Shown here: one piece after another, positions 7,749-14,259 of the stretch
Layout of the letters: each line of letters begins with the position of its first letter
Numbering within the stretch: position 1 is the first letter of the stretch
Origin: Verrucomicrobiota bacterium
GTDB taxonomy: Bacteria; Verrucomicrobiota; Verrucomicrobiia; Limisphaerales; UBA1096
NCBI GenBank assembly: GCA_003972865.1
Contig: QOAX01000294.1
Location: 1-17,131 of the forward strand
DNA: 17,131 nt
Direction: 5' to 3'
The notes under the pieces: generated by a model
Database searches by the model: none
The model's input: the letters and a program-made list of their open reading frames with translations, nothing else
What the model was told of the DNA's origin: nothing
Made by a program: the position numbers and the translations under genes

Positions 7749-7756
7749 TTGGCCAA
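7749..7756. repeat. TTGGCCAA core only (intergenic)
   Basis: Preceded by GCGC like the long copies but followed by AAGG, so one outer base is lost. It lies 46 bp before the SDR start in the divergent control region. Confidence 0.65.
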
Positions 7757-7802
7757 AGGTTGGAACTTGCCAAGGCCCGCGCTCTCGTTGACATTGCCGC
7801 GA

Positions 7803-8576
7803 ATGTTCAGCCTCGCGGGAAAGAACGCCGCCGTGACAGGCGCGGGATCGGGGATTGGGCAGGCGATCGCTGTCGCCTTGGCCAAGCAGGGCGCGTTCGT
7901 CGATGTGCTCGAAATCAACGACGAGGCCGCCGCGGAGACGGTTGAGCAGATCCGCTCCGCCGGTGGCCAAGCGGAGGCCACGGCGTGCGATGTGTCGAAT
8001 CACGACCAAGTGCAGGATATTTTTGACAAGCTTGCCAGCGACCGCAGCGGCCTGGATTGCCTCGTCAACAACGCCGGCATCGCGCACGTCGGTAACATCA
8101 CAAACACCAGCGAGGAGGATTTCGACCGCGTGATGAGCGTGAACTTGAAGGGCGTGTTCAACTGTCTCAAGGGCGGCGTCCGGCAGATGCTCAAGAGCGG
8201 CGGCGGCACGATCGTCAACATCGCCTCGACGGTGGCGACGATGGCGATCAACGATCGCCTGGCCTACAGCACCAGCAAGGGCGGCGTGCTCGCAATGACC
8301 TACTCGGTGGCCAAGGATCACCTGCACGACAACATCCGCTGCAACGCCATCTTGCCGGGCCGCATCCACACGCCGTTTGTCGACGGATTCATTGCGAAGA
8401 ACTACCCGGACAACCAGGCGGAGATGTTCAAGAAACTTTCCGAGTATCAGCCGATTGGCCGCATGGGCACACCGGAGGAAGTCGGCGCGATGGCGGTGTT
8501 CCTCTGCAGCGATGAAGCGTCGTTCGTCACCGGCTGCCCCTTCCCCGTCGATGGCGGGACGATGTACGTTCGGTGA
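7803..8576 (+). CDS. SDR-family NAD-dependent dehydrogenase
   Basis: 257-residue classical short-chain dehydrogenase. The cofactor loop is TGAGSGIG (12-19); an acidic Glu37 at the end of the second strand suggests NAD rather than NADP. Further marks are CDVSNHDQV (62-70), NNAG (89-92), and the catalytic set Asn114, Ser142, Tyr155 and Lys159 (YSTSK). The C-terminal part reads PIGRMGTPEEVGAMAVFLCSDEASFVTG, then PVDGG. ATG 7803 puts the Rossmann strand at the very N-terminus; no Shine-Dalgarno is visible. The RIHTPFVDGF loop recalls SDRs found beside deoxy-sugar and sugar-acid catabolic genes. Divergence from a sugar-acid dehydratase points to a sugar 1-dehydrogenase or a 2-keto-3-deoxy-acid dehydrogenase, but a FabG-like reductase cannot be excluded. 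First gene of a tight three-gene cluster with the sulfotransferase and DUF1214 genes. Confidence 0.9.
   Translation: MFSLAGKNAAVTGAGSGIGQAIAVALAKQGAFVDVLEINDEAAAETVEQIRSAGGQAEATACDVSNHDQVQDIFDKLASDRSGLDCLVNNAGIAHVGNITNTSEEDFDRVMSVNLKGVFNCLKGGVRQMLKSGGGTIVNIASTVATMAINDRLAYSTSKGGVLAMTYSVAKDHLHDNIRCNAILPGRIHTPFVDGFIAKNYPDNQAEMFKKLSEYQPIGRMGTPEEVGAMAVFLCSDEASFVTGCPFPVDGGTMYVR
7877..7886. repeat. CTTGGCCAAG palindrome, copy 3
   Basis: Exact copy within the SDR gene, read as Leu-Ala-Lys, 121 bp from the preceding intergenic core. Confidence 0.7.
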
Positions 8577-8586
8577 TTCACCAGAA

Positions 8587-9732
8587 ATGTCGAGACTCTC
8601 CCCCAACGTCGCCCTGAACGCCGAAATGCTGCTGCAGAAAGCTGCCGCACAAACCGGCCTGTCCGACTTCGGCGATGACGCATTCCGCGAGCCATACGAA
8701 TTGCTACTCCGCTCGTTGCGGGACGAGGCACGACTCAACACGCAGGGCGTGATCATGTTGCAACGCACGATCCTGCGACTGTTAGCGAACCGGTTGCGAA
8801 CCGAAGAGGCCTTTACCGCACACCCCGAAATGGCGGAAACGCCCATCGAGAGGCCGCTGTACATCCTGGGCTTCCCCCGGACCGGCACGACGCTGCTGCA
8901 CAACCTGCTCGCCTGCGACCCGGCCTCGCGCTGGCTGAGGCTGTGGGAGGGGTTGCACCCCGCACCCGCGCCGGAGTCGCTGGACGACGATCCGCGAATT
9001 GCGCAAACGGAGGAATTTGTCACCGGTTTTGAAAAAATCGCACCCCGCCTTGCGCGCGCACACAAGCTCAATGCCACCGGGCCGGAGGAATGCCTGTGGC
9101 TCATCGAGCACACGTTCGCCGATTTTATTTTTGAGCTGAGAGCAAACATCCCGAGTTACTCCAAATGGCTTGCCGAGCATGAGGCCGATGCCGTGTGGTA
9201 CCGCTACTACCGCCGCCAACTCCAGATGCTCGGCTGGAAATGCCGGGGCAGCCACTGGGTCTGCAAGGCGCCACGCCACCTCCCGGGGCTGAGCGGGTTG
9301 CTGAGCATCTTCCCGAACGCCCGGATCGTGCAGATGTATCGTGGCGCGGAAAGCGTCCTGCCGAGCATTTGCAGCCTGTGCGAGATCACAAGAAGCGCAG
9401 CCAGCGACGTCGTGGACAGGGCAGCCATCGGAACGCATTGGCATCAGCGTCTGCTCGAGGTCGGCAGGCGCTCGGCTGAAGTTCGCGCCGCCGCCGATGC
9501 GAAGCAGTTTCTCGACGTGCAATACGACGACCTCGTGGCAGACCCCATCGGCACCGTGCAGCGCATTTACGAGTACCACTGTTACGACTACTCCGATGAA
9601 TTTGAAAACCGGATGAAACGGTGGCTGCCCGACAACCAACGGCACAAGCACGGCACGCACCGCTACTCGCTGAGGGAGTACGGGCTGGACGCCGAGACCG
9701 TGCGAACCGATTTTGCAGGAACAGAAAAATGA
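8587..9732 (+). CDS. Sulfotransferase family protein
   Basis: 381-residue PAPS-dependent sulfotransferase of the Sulfotransfer_3-like group. The 5'-phosphosulfate loop is LGFPRTGTTLLHNLLA (94-109). HWVCKAPRHL (223-232) is followed by FPNARIVQMYRGAESVLPS (242-260), which corresponds to the 3'-phosphate-binding strand and helix with its Arg and Ser. KHGTHRYSLREYGL (354-367) is the C-terminal motif common in this group. There is no signal peptide or clear membrane segment, so a cytoplasmic enzyme is expected. ATG 8587 lies 10 nt after the SDR stop, and its own stop overlaps the next start as ATGA, so three co-transcribed and partly coupled genes are likely. The acceptor is unknown; similar enzymes act on sugars, lipids, steroids or other small molecules. 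Confident in family, not in substrate. Confidence 0.9.
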   Translation: MSRLSPNVALNAEMLLQKAAAQTGLSDFGDDAFREPYELLLRSLRDEARLNTQGVIMLQRTILRLLANRLRTEEAFTAHPEMAETPIERPLYILGFPRTGTTLLHNLLACDPASRWLRLWEGLHPAPAPESLDDDPRIAQTEEFVTGFEKIAPRLARAHKLNATGPEECLWLIEHTFADFIFELRANIPSYSKWLAEHEADAVWYRYYRRQLQMLGWKCRGSHWVCKAPRHLPGLSGLLSIFPNARIVQMYRGAESVLPSICSLCEITRSAASDVVDRAAIGTHWHQRLLEVGRRSAEVRAAADAKQFLDVQYDDLVADPIGTVQRIYEYHCYDYSDEFENRMKRWLPDNQRHKHGTHRYSLREYGLDAETVRTDFAGTEK

Positions 9733-10793
9733 AAAACGACGAACTGACAAAGGCATGGGCAACGCTAACCGGGCAACTGGCGAACGCGGCGGAACAGGTG
9801 GACGCATTGAGCGAGGGTCACGACCCCACGGTGCGTGCCGAGGGCTATCGTTTCCTTACGCGCATCCTGGTCGCCATGACGGAATTTCAGGTGGAACAGG
9901 ATGCGGACGCCCCGAGCCTCGTGCAGATCATGTCGCCGATCCGGAAGTTTTTCGTGGACAACCCCGACACCCTCTATCACCGGGCCACCTTGAATCCGGC
10001 CCTGCGCTACCGCATCCACGGCCGGCGCGGAGAGGAGTTGTACCTGGCCTTTTGCCTGTACGGCTTGCGCGGCCGGACCAACTGCATCCTGGCCAACGTC
10101 TGCGATGCTGACATGGAGTTTGACGATGACGGCCGCTTCGAGTTGGTGCTTTCCGCCGAGCGACCCGACGGCGTGAAAAACTGGGTTCAACTGGACAACA
10201 TCGCTCGCACGCTGGTGACCCGGCAGTACTTCACTGATCTCCGGCAAAAACCGGCTGAGTTGAACATCGAGTTGCTCGATGACATCGCACCGCCGCCAGC
10301 CCCTACGGTGGAGGGAATCACGCACCGTTTGCGGGCGTTGAGCCAAAGCCTGTCGCGCACGTTCAAATCCACGCAACTGGCCTCGGAGGCGTGGATGAAA
10401 CAGCCGAACACGGTGAGCATCGACAGCACCGTGGAGGGGCTCGACAGCCTGTTCCCCACGCCGGACAACGAGTACGTCGGCGGGTGGTACAAACTGGTGG
10501 GAGACGAGGCGCTTGTCATGGAGGGGCGCGCGCCTGAGTGCCGTTATTGGTCCGTGCAATTGTGCAGTCGCTGGCTCGAGTCGCGCGATTTCTCGAACCG
10601 GCAAATCATACTGAACCATTCGGAGGTGAAACTGGAGGCGGACGGCTCGTTTCGCATCGTCGTGACGCACCGCGACTTTGGCGAAGCAAACCAACTGGAC
10701 ACAGCCGGGCACCGCGAAGGGGGCGTCATCTTTCGCTGGCTGCTGCCAAGCAGCGAATGGAGCCAGCCGGAGTTTCGCGTCGAGAAACTTTAG
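9729..10793 (+). CDS. DUF1214 domain-containing protein
   Basis: 354-residue protein. The C-terminal third (about 265-350) matches what I recall of DUF1214: RYWSVQLCSRWLESRDF, a beta-rich segment with HSEVKLEADGSFRIVVTHRDFG, then NQLDTAGHREGGVIFRWLLPS. The function of the domain is not established. The N-terminal half (RFLTRILVAMTEFQVEQD, DNPDTLYHRATLNPALRYRIHG) is part of the usual architecture; the DNPDTLY stretch also recalls DUF1254/DUF1214 proteins. No signal peptide or transmembrane helix is evident. The ATG shares bases with the sulfotransferase stop (ATGA), and an AGGA eight bases upstream is the best Shine-Dalgarno-like site in the window. Such tight coupling to a sulfotransferase suggests it acts on the same substrate. 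It ends 30 bp before the convergent SNF2 gene. Confidence 0.8.
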   Translation: MKNDELTKAWATLTGQLANAAEQVDALSEGHDPTVRAEGYRFLTRILVAMTEFQVEQDADAPSLVQIMSPIRKFFVDNPDTLYHRATLNPALRYRIHGRRGEELYLAFCLYGLRGRTNCILANVCDADMEFDDDGRFELVLSAERPDGVKNWVQLDNIARTLVTRQYFTDLRQKPAELNIELLDDIAPPPAPTVEGITHRLRALSQSLSRTFKSTQLASEAWMKQPNTVSIDSTVEGLDSLFPTPDNEYVGGWYKLVGDEALVMEGRAPECRYWSVQLCSRWLESRDFSNRQIILNHSEVKLEADGSFRIVVTHRDFGEANQLDTAGHREGGVIFRWLLPSSEWSQPEFRVEKL

Positions 10794-10797
10794 GCAG

Positions 10798-10817
10798 CCA
10801 AGCGCTTGGCCAAGCGC
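10798..10817. repeat. Overlapping perfect palindromes between convergent genes
   Basis: CCAAGCGCTTGG (10798-10809) is a perfect 12-bp palindrome, and GCGCTTGGCCAAGCGC (10802-10817) is a perfect 16-bp palindrome overlapping it. Together they also make a direct repeat of CCAAGCGC. They almost fill the 30-bp gap between the DUF1214 stop (10793) and the SNF2 stop (10824). The position suits a bidirectional terminator, but there is no T-tract and an uninterrupted palindrome has no natural loop. It is the longest version of the iterated CTTGGCCAAG word. Confidence 0.7.
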
Positions 10818-10823
10818 GGGAGG

Positions 10824-13800
10824 TTAATCCGAGAACAGGTACTCGAGGTCGTTCGTGGTCAGGCCCTTGGCGAAGCCGTCGTCACCGAGAACGTCGGAAA
10901 TCGTCTTGGCCTTTTGCTGCTGCAGATCCCAGATTTTCTCCTCGACGGTGCCAGGCGAAATCATCTTGTAGGCGTTCACGGTGGCGGTCTGGCCGATGCG
11001 GTGGGTCCGATCGATCGCCTGCGCCTCGACGGCAGGATTCCACCACGGATCGTAAATGACCACGTAACTGGCGCTGGTCAGGTTGAGGCCGGTGCCGGCC
11101 GCCCGCAGGCTGAGCAGGAATACCGACGGCGATTCGGACTCCTGAAAAGCGTTCACGACGTCCTGCCTATTCTTGGTTTCGCCGGTCAACAGGTAGGTCG
11201 GCATCTCCCGATCCTCGCATTGTTTCTCGAGGATCCGGAGCATCCGTACAAACTGGCTGAACACCAGCACCTTGTGCCCCTCCTCAAGCAGCGGCTCCAC
11301 CAACTCGAACAGCGTGTCCATCTTGCCGGACTCCGTGTCGCTGCCGACGAGTGCGGGGTGGCAGCAGATCTGGCGCAGGCGGGTCAGCGCCGCGAGCACG
11401 TGCATTTTGCTCTTGGCGACACCCTTCTGCTGGACCGCCTTCATGACCTGCTCGCGGCTGCGTTTCAACTCGGCGAGGTAGAGTTTGCGCTGCTCCTCGG
11501 GCAGCTCGCAGTCGAGCCGTTGCTCGATGCGCTCCGGCAGATCCTTGGCCACCTGTTTCTTCACGCGGCGCAGCAGCAGCGGCCGCAGCTTGGCCGAGAG
11601 TTTTCGGCGCCCGATGCGGGCGGCGCTCTCATCTTTTTCCGCTCCCCGCAAATCGTAAACCTGGCTGAAATGCTCCTGGTTGCCGAGGTAGTTGGGTTGC
11701 ACGAAATCGACGATGCTCCAGAGGTCGAGCATTCGGTTCTCGATCGGCGTGCCGGTCAGGGCCAGCTTGTGGTCGGCGCTGAGTTCCTTGACCGACTTGG
11801 TCACCTGCGCGCCGGGGTTCTTGATGAACTGCGCCTCATCGAGCACGATGGCACGGAAGGCGAACTTGCCCAATTCGTCGAGATCGCGCCGCAGGATGGA
11901 GTAGTTGGTGACCACGATGTCGTGGTCCGGGATTTGTTTGCGCAGGTTGTGCCGCGCCTGGCCACTCTCCAGGACCAGCACCTTCATGCTGGGTGTAAAC
12001 CGTTCCGATTCACGACGCCAGTTGTGCAAGACCGAGGCCGGGCAGACAACCAGAGCCGGCTTGGTCCTGGCATTCTTCCGGCGACTTGTCTTTAGCCACT
12101 TCAGCCAGACGAGCGTCTGCAGCGTCTTGCCCAGGCCCATGTCGTCGGCGAGGATCCCACCCAGCTTGAGCTTGGCCAAGTGGCAGAGAAAACTGAAGCC
12201 ATCGACTTGGTACGGCCGCATCTCCGCGCAGATCCCATCCGGCAAATCCGTGGACTCGACCCCCTCGAACTCATCAAGCCGGCCGCGCAACTGTTCCAGC
12301 TCCGCCGACGGGACGAACTTGGCCAAGCCGTCCTCGTCGAGATGGGCGGCCTGCTCGATCCCGATCTTTTGCTCGACCGCGGATAAGCCGTCCACTCCAA
12401 GGTCCGCCATGGCTTCCTGTGCGTCCTGAACCGCCTTTTGGTCCAGGTGCACCCAGCCGGCGTCCGGGAGGTTGACAAAGTTGCCGCTGGCTACGGCAAG
12501 CTGCTGGAGGTCGCGCTCCGTCAACTTCATCCCCTCCTCCTCCCACTCGGCGGAGACGGAGAGCCAGTCGATGCCGCTGCCGCGAACGATCAACTTCGGC
12601 TTGAGCCGCTTGGGCTGCAGGAAGAGCCGCTTGAACTCGGTGTCGCCGAGGTACTCGGCCTCCGGCTTGTCCGGCCAGGCGGCGTGCAGGCTTTCGAGGA
12701 AAAGCGGGTTGGCATCCCCTACCCAAAGGCCCGGTTCCGGGGTGAACCAGTCCAGTCGTTGAAGCCACCCGACGGCCAACTCCAGCCGGTCGTCATCGAG
12801 CACCTCAGGCTTATTCGCCTTCTGCCTGCCGGATTTTTCCGGAACCCACTCGTGGCCGTTCCACTGCCAGAGGCTCTTGTCTGATTCACTCTTGGCCAGA
12901 AGCTTCAGGCGGATGGTGTCGGTGGCCATTTCAAACACAAACCGCGGTGTCGCCTTGTGGGTCTTGCAGAGCTGCTCCCAGTTGACCCCGTTGGTGGTGC
13001 TGATTTTGCGCAGCTTGGTGAGCAGGCGGTGTGTCAGCTTGGAGACCGGGGCCTTTTGCATCTTTGCCCAGTTCCCCAGCACATCCTGCGAGGGGGAGTT
13101 GCGCAGGAGGAACACCTCGCTTCCGATCAGCGCCAGCGCCGGTTCACCGGCGAAAAAGCGCACGTCGGACATGGCGCAGGTTTTCCTGCCGGGCAGGATC
13201 ACCTCGTGGGTGAAATACAGGTTGGACTTTGCCTTTTCCAGGTGCGGCTCCATCTCGATGATCCGGCCCAGGAACTCGATCGGTTTCTTTTCCCCCTCGA
13301 GATCAATTCGGCCGGATTTCCCCCACTGCACCAGCCACTTCAGCAACTCGGCGCCATCCAGCGGGATCAGCTCCGCCTCCGTGTCATAGTCATGCCTGAC
13401 CCCGGAAGACCAGCGGATGAACGACCAGTCATCAACCGGAAACAATTCCTGCTCGTGGGCGGCACGCATCGTCAGGTCGGCCATGTCGTCCAGCGTCTTC
13501 ACGCGGTCGCCGGTGCGCGGGCGAATGACATGAATTTCAACCCCGAGCTTATGCAGCCCCGGCACCTCCGTGTCTTCAACCATCCGGCCGACCACCCGCA
13601 GCACGGCACGCGGGGCATCCAGGTGCGACGGCGACGGAGGGAACATCCATTCCTCTAGACCCTTGAACAGTTGATAATCCTTCTCAGCCTGCTCGACCTG
13701 GGCAAAGCGCGTAAAATTGGCGTGCGGCATCAACTCATTGGGGACAGAGCGGCCTGACTTCATGAAGACCAGCGCCAAGTCTTCAAGCCGCGTGTCTCCC

Positions 13801-14093
13801 CGAGTCTGGGTCATCTCCCCCCACCAGTCGTCCTGGCTGAAATCCTTGCGGGCCAGATTCAGCTTGTCGAAATAATCTTCCAGCAAAAGCCACGAACGCT
13901 GCGAGTCGTCGCAAGTCGCAAAGATCGCCAGCAGCTTGGCGCGCTCGGACACGTCCTCCTTGGATTCGGACAACTGGTGGCGCAGATTAGCAAAGTCGCC
14001 GTAGGTGTTGTTGATCACCGTGTGGTGCGCGTCGTACTTGGACGCCTTTGCAGAACTGGCAACCGGCTTTTTTTTCTTCGATGTTCGGGGCAT
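10824..14093 (-). CDS. SNF2-family DEAD/DEAH-box ATPase
   Basis: 1089-residue Swi2/Snf2-type double-stranded-DNA translocase, the bacterial group related to RapA/HepA. The two-lobed motor occupies roughly residues 625-1060: motif I GGILADDMGLGKT (Lys656), motif II DEAQ (752-755), motif III LTGTPIENRMLDLWS, then a helicase-C lobe with AAGTGLNLTSASYVVIYDPWWNP and the motif VI segment QAIDRTHRIGQT near 1030. The first 620 or so residues carry no domain I recognise; they begin with a lysine-rich stretch (SKKKKP). I see no SWIM-type zinc cluster. Role is inferred: remodelling of stalled polymerase or protein-DNA complexes, or transcription recycling as for RapA. It is a single gene, convergent with the DUF1214 gene and divergent from hisD, not beside restriction or phage-defence genes. 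Two CTTGGCCAAG palindromes lie inside it. Confidence 0.93.
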   Translation of the reverse strand: MPRTSKKKKPVASSAKASKYDAHHTVINNTYGDFANLRHQLSESKEDVSERAKLLAIFATCDDSQRSWLLLEDYFDKLNLARKDFSQDDWWGEMTQTRGDTRLEDLALVFMKSGRSVPNELMPHANFTRFAQVEQAEKDYQLFKGLEEWMFPPSPSHLDAPRAVLRVVGRMVEDTEVPGLHKLGVEIHVIRPRTGDRVKTLDDMADLTMRAAHEQELFPVDDWSFIRWSSGVRHDYDTEAELIPLDGAELLKWLVQWGKSGRIDLEGEKKPIEFLGRIIEMEPHLEKAKSNLYFTHEVILPGRKTCAMSDVRFFAGEPALALIGSEVFLLRNSPSQDVLGNWAKMQKAPVSKLTHRLLTKLRKISTTNGVNWEQLCKTHKATPRFVFEMATDTIRLKLLAKSESDKSLWQWNGHEWVPEKSGRQKANKPEVLDDDRLELAVGWLQRLDWFTPEPGLWVGDANPLFLESLHAAWPDKPEAEYLGDTEFKRLFLQPKRLKPKLIVRGSGIDWLSVSAEWEEEGMKLTERDLQQLAVASGNFVNLPDAGWVHLDQKAVQDAQEAMADLGVDGLSAVEQKIGIEQAAHLDEDGLAKFVPSAELEQLRGRLDEFEGVESTDLPDGICAEMRPYQVDGFSFLCHLAKLKLGGILADDMGLGKTLQTLVWLKWLKTSRRKNARTKPALVVCPASVLHNWRRESERFTPSMKVLVLESGQARHNLRKQIPDHDIVVTNYSILRRDLDELGKFAFRAIVLDEAQFIKNPGAQVTKSVKELSADHKLALTGTPIENRMLDLWSIVDFVQPNYLGNQEHFSQVYDLRGAEKDESAARIGRRKLSAKLRPLLLRRVKKQVAKDLPERIEQRLDCELPEEQRKLYLAELKRSREQVMKAVQQKGVAKSKMHVLAALTRLRQICCHPALVGSDTESGKMDTLFELVEPLLEEGHKVLVFSQFVRMLRILEKQCEDREMPTYLLTGETKNRQDVVNAFQESESPSVFLLSLRAAGTGLNLTSASYVVIYDPWWNPAVEAQAIDRTHRIGQTATVNAYKMISPGTVEEKIWDLQQQKAKTISDVLGDDGFAKGLTTNDLEYLFSD
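12171..12180. repeat. CTTGGCCAAG palindrome, copy 5
   Basis: Exact copy inside the SNF2 gene, read as Leu-Ala-Lys on the minus strand just before the Walker A region. The fourth exact copy is the one within the convergent palindrome at 10805-10814. Confidence 0.7.
12318..12327. repeat. CTTGGCCAAG palindrome, copy 6
   Basis: Exact copy inside the SNF2 gene, 138 bp from copy 5, again read as Leu-Ala-Lys on the minus strand. Confidence 0.7.
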
Positions 14094-14194
14094 TGCGAGA
14101 ACTCAATAAAACAGACTAGTCATAACGACATAAGCCATCCTGTCTCGTCAAACCCAAAATTTATTTTTTCTCTCCTCTAAATCCGGGAACAGGC

Positions 14195-14251
14195 TTGACA
14201 TACATGCAGCCCCCGCCTGTTTTGACTTTTCCAAGCTTATCCCCCTATCTT
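14195..14251 (+). promoter_or_regulatory. Candidate hisD promoter elements
   Basis: Two alternatives can be read. TTGACA (14195-14200) is a perfect -35 word, with a weak TGTTTT 17 bp later (14218-14223). TTGACT (14222-14227) is followed 18 bp later by TATCTT (14246-14251); that would place the start of transcription almost at the hisD ATG (14260) and give a nearly leaderless mRNA. The pyrimidine-rich stretch before the ATG has no Shine-Dalgarno, which makes the second option worth considering. Confidence 0.3.
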
Positions 14252-14259
14252 CCCGCCCG

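Larger units (their letters stand above)
7572..7802. promoter_or_regulatory. Divergent control region between dehydratase and SDR
   Basis: A 231-bp gap that must drive two divergent genes whose products probably share a pathway. It is unusually rich in symmetrical sequence: two perfect inverted repeats with 3-nt loops (7651-7673 and 7697-7717, listed separately), the palindromic core TTGGCCAA at 7749-7756, and seven CTTGG/CCAAG words in all. A TTGACA at 7788-7793 is too near the SDR start to be its -35 element. I could not place a confident promoter. A shared operator is plausible from layout but not shown. Confidence 0.45.

Noticed and set aside
7788..7793. TTGACA as a -35 element for the SDR gene
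   Set aside because: It ends only 9 bp before the ATG, too close for a promoter of this start, and no -10 follows.
7863..7870. GCGATCGC, the cyanobacterial HIP1 octamer
   Set aside because: I noticed only one copy, which is unremarkable at this GC content; the iterated word here is TTGGCCAA instead.
7737..9149. 470-codon minus-strand frame across the SDR and sulfotransferase genes
   Set aside because: It spans two well-supported genes in antisense, is rich in Arg/Ala/Ser/Val, and has no motifs.
10806..12095. 429-codon plus-strand frame opposite the SNF2 helicase lobe
   Set aside because: Leu/Gly/His/Arg-rich shadow of a gene with all helicase motifs intact.
10824..14093. SNF2 ATPase as part of an anti-phage defence system
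   Set aside because: Neighbours are metabolic (DUF1214, hisD), with no nuclease, methylase or other defence partner next to it.
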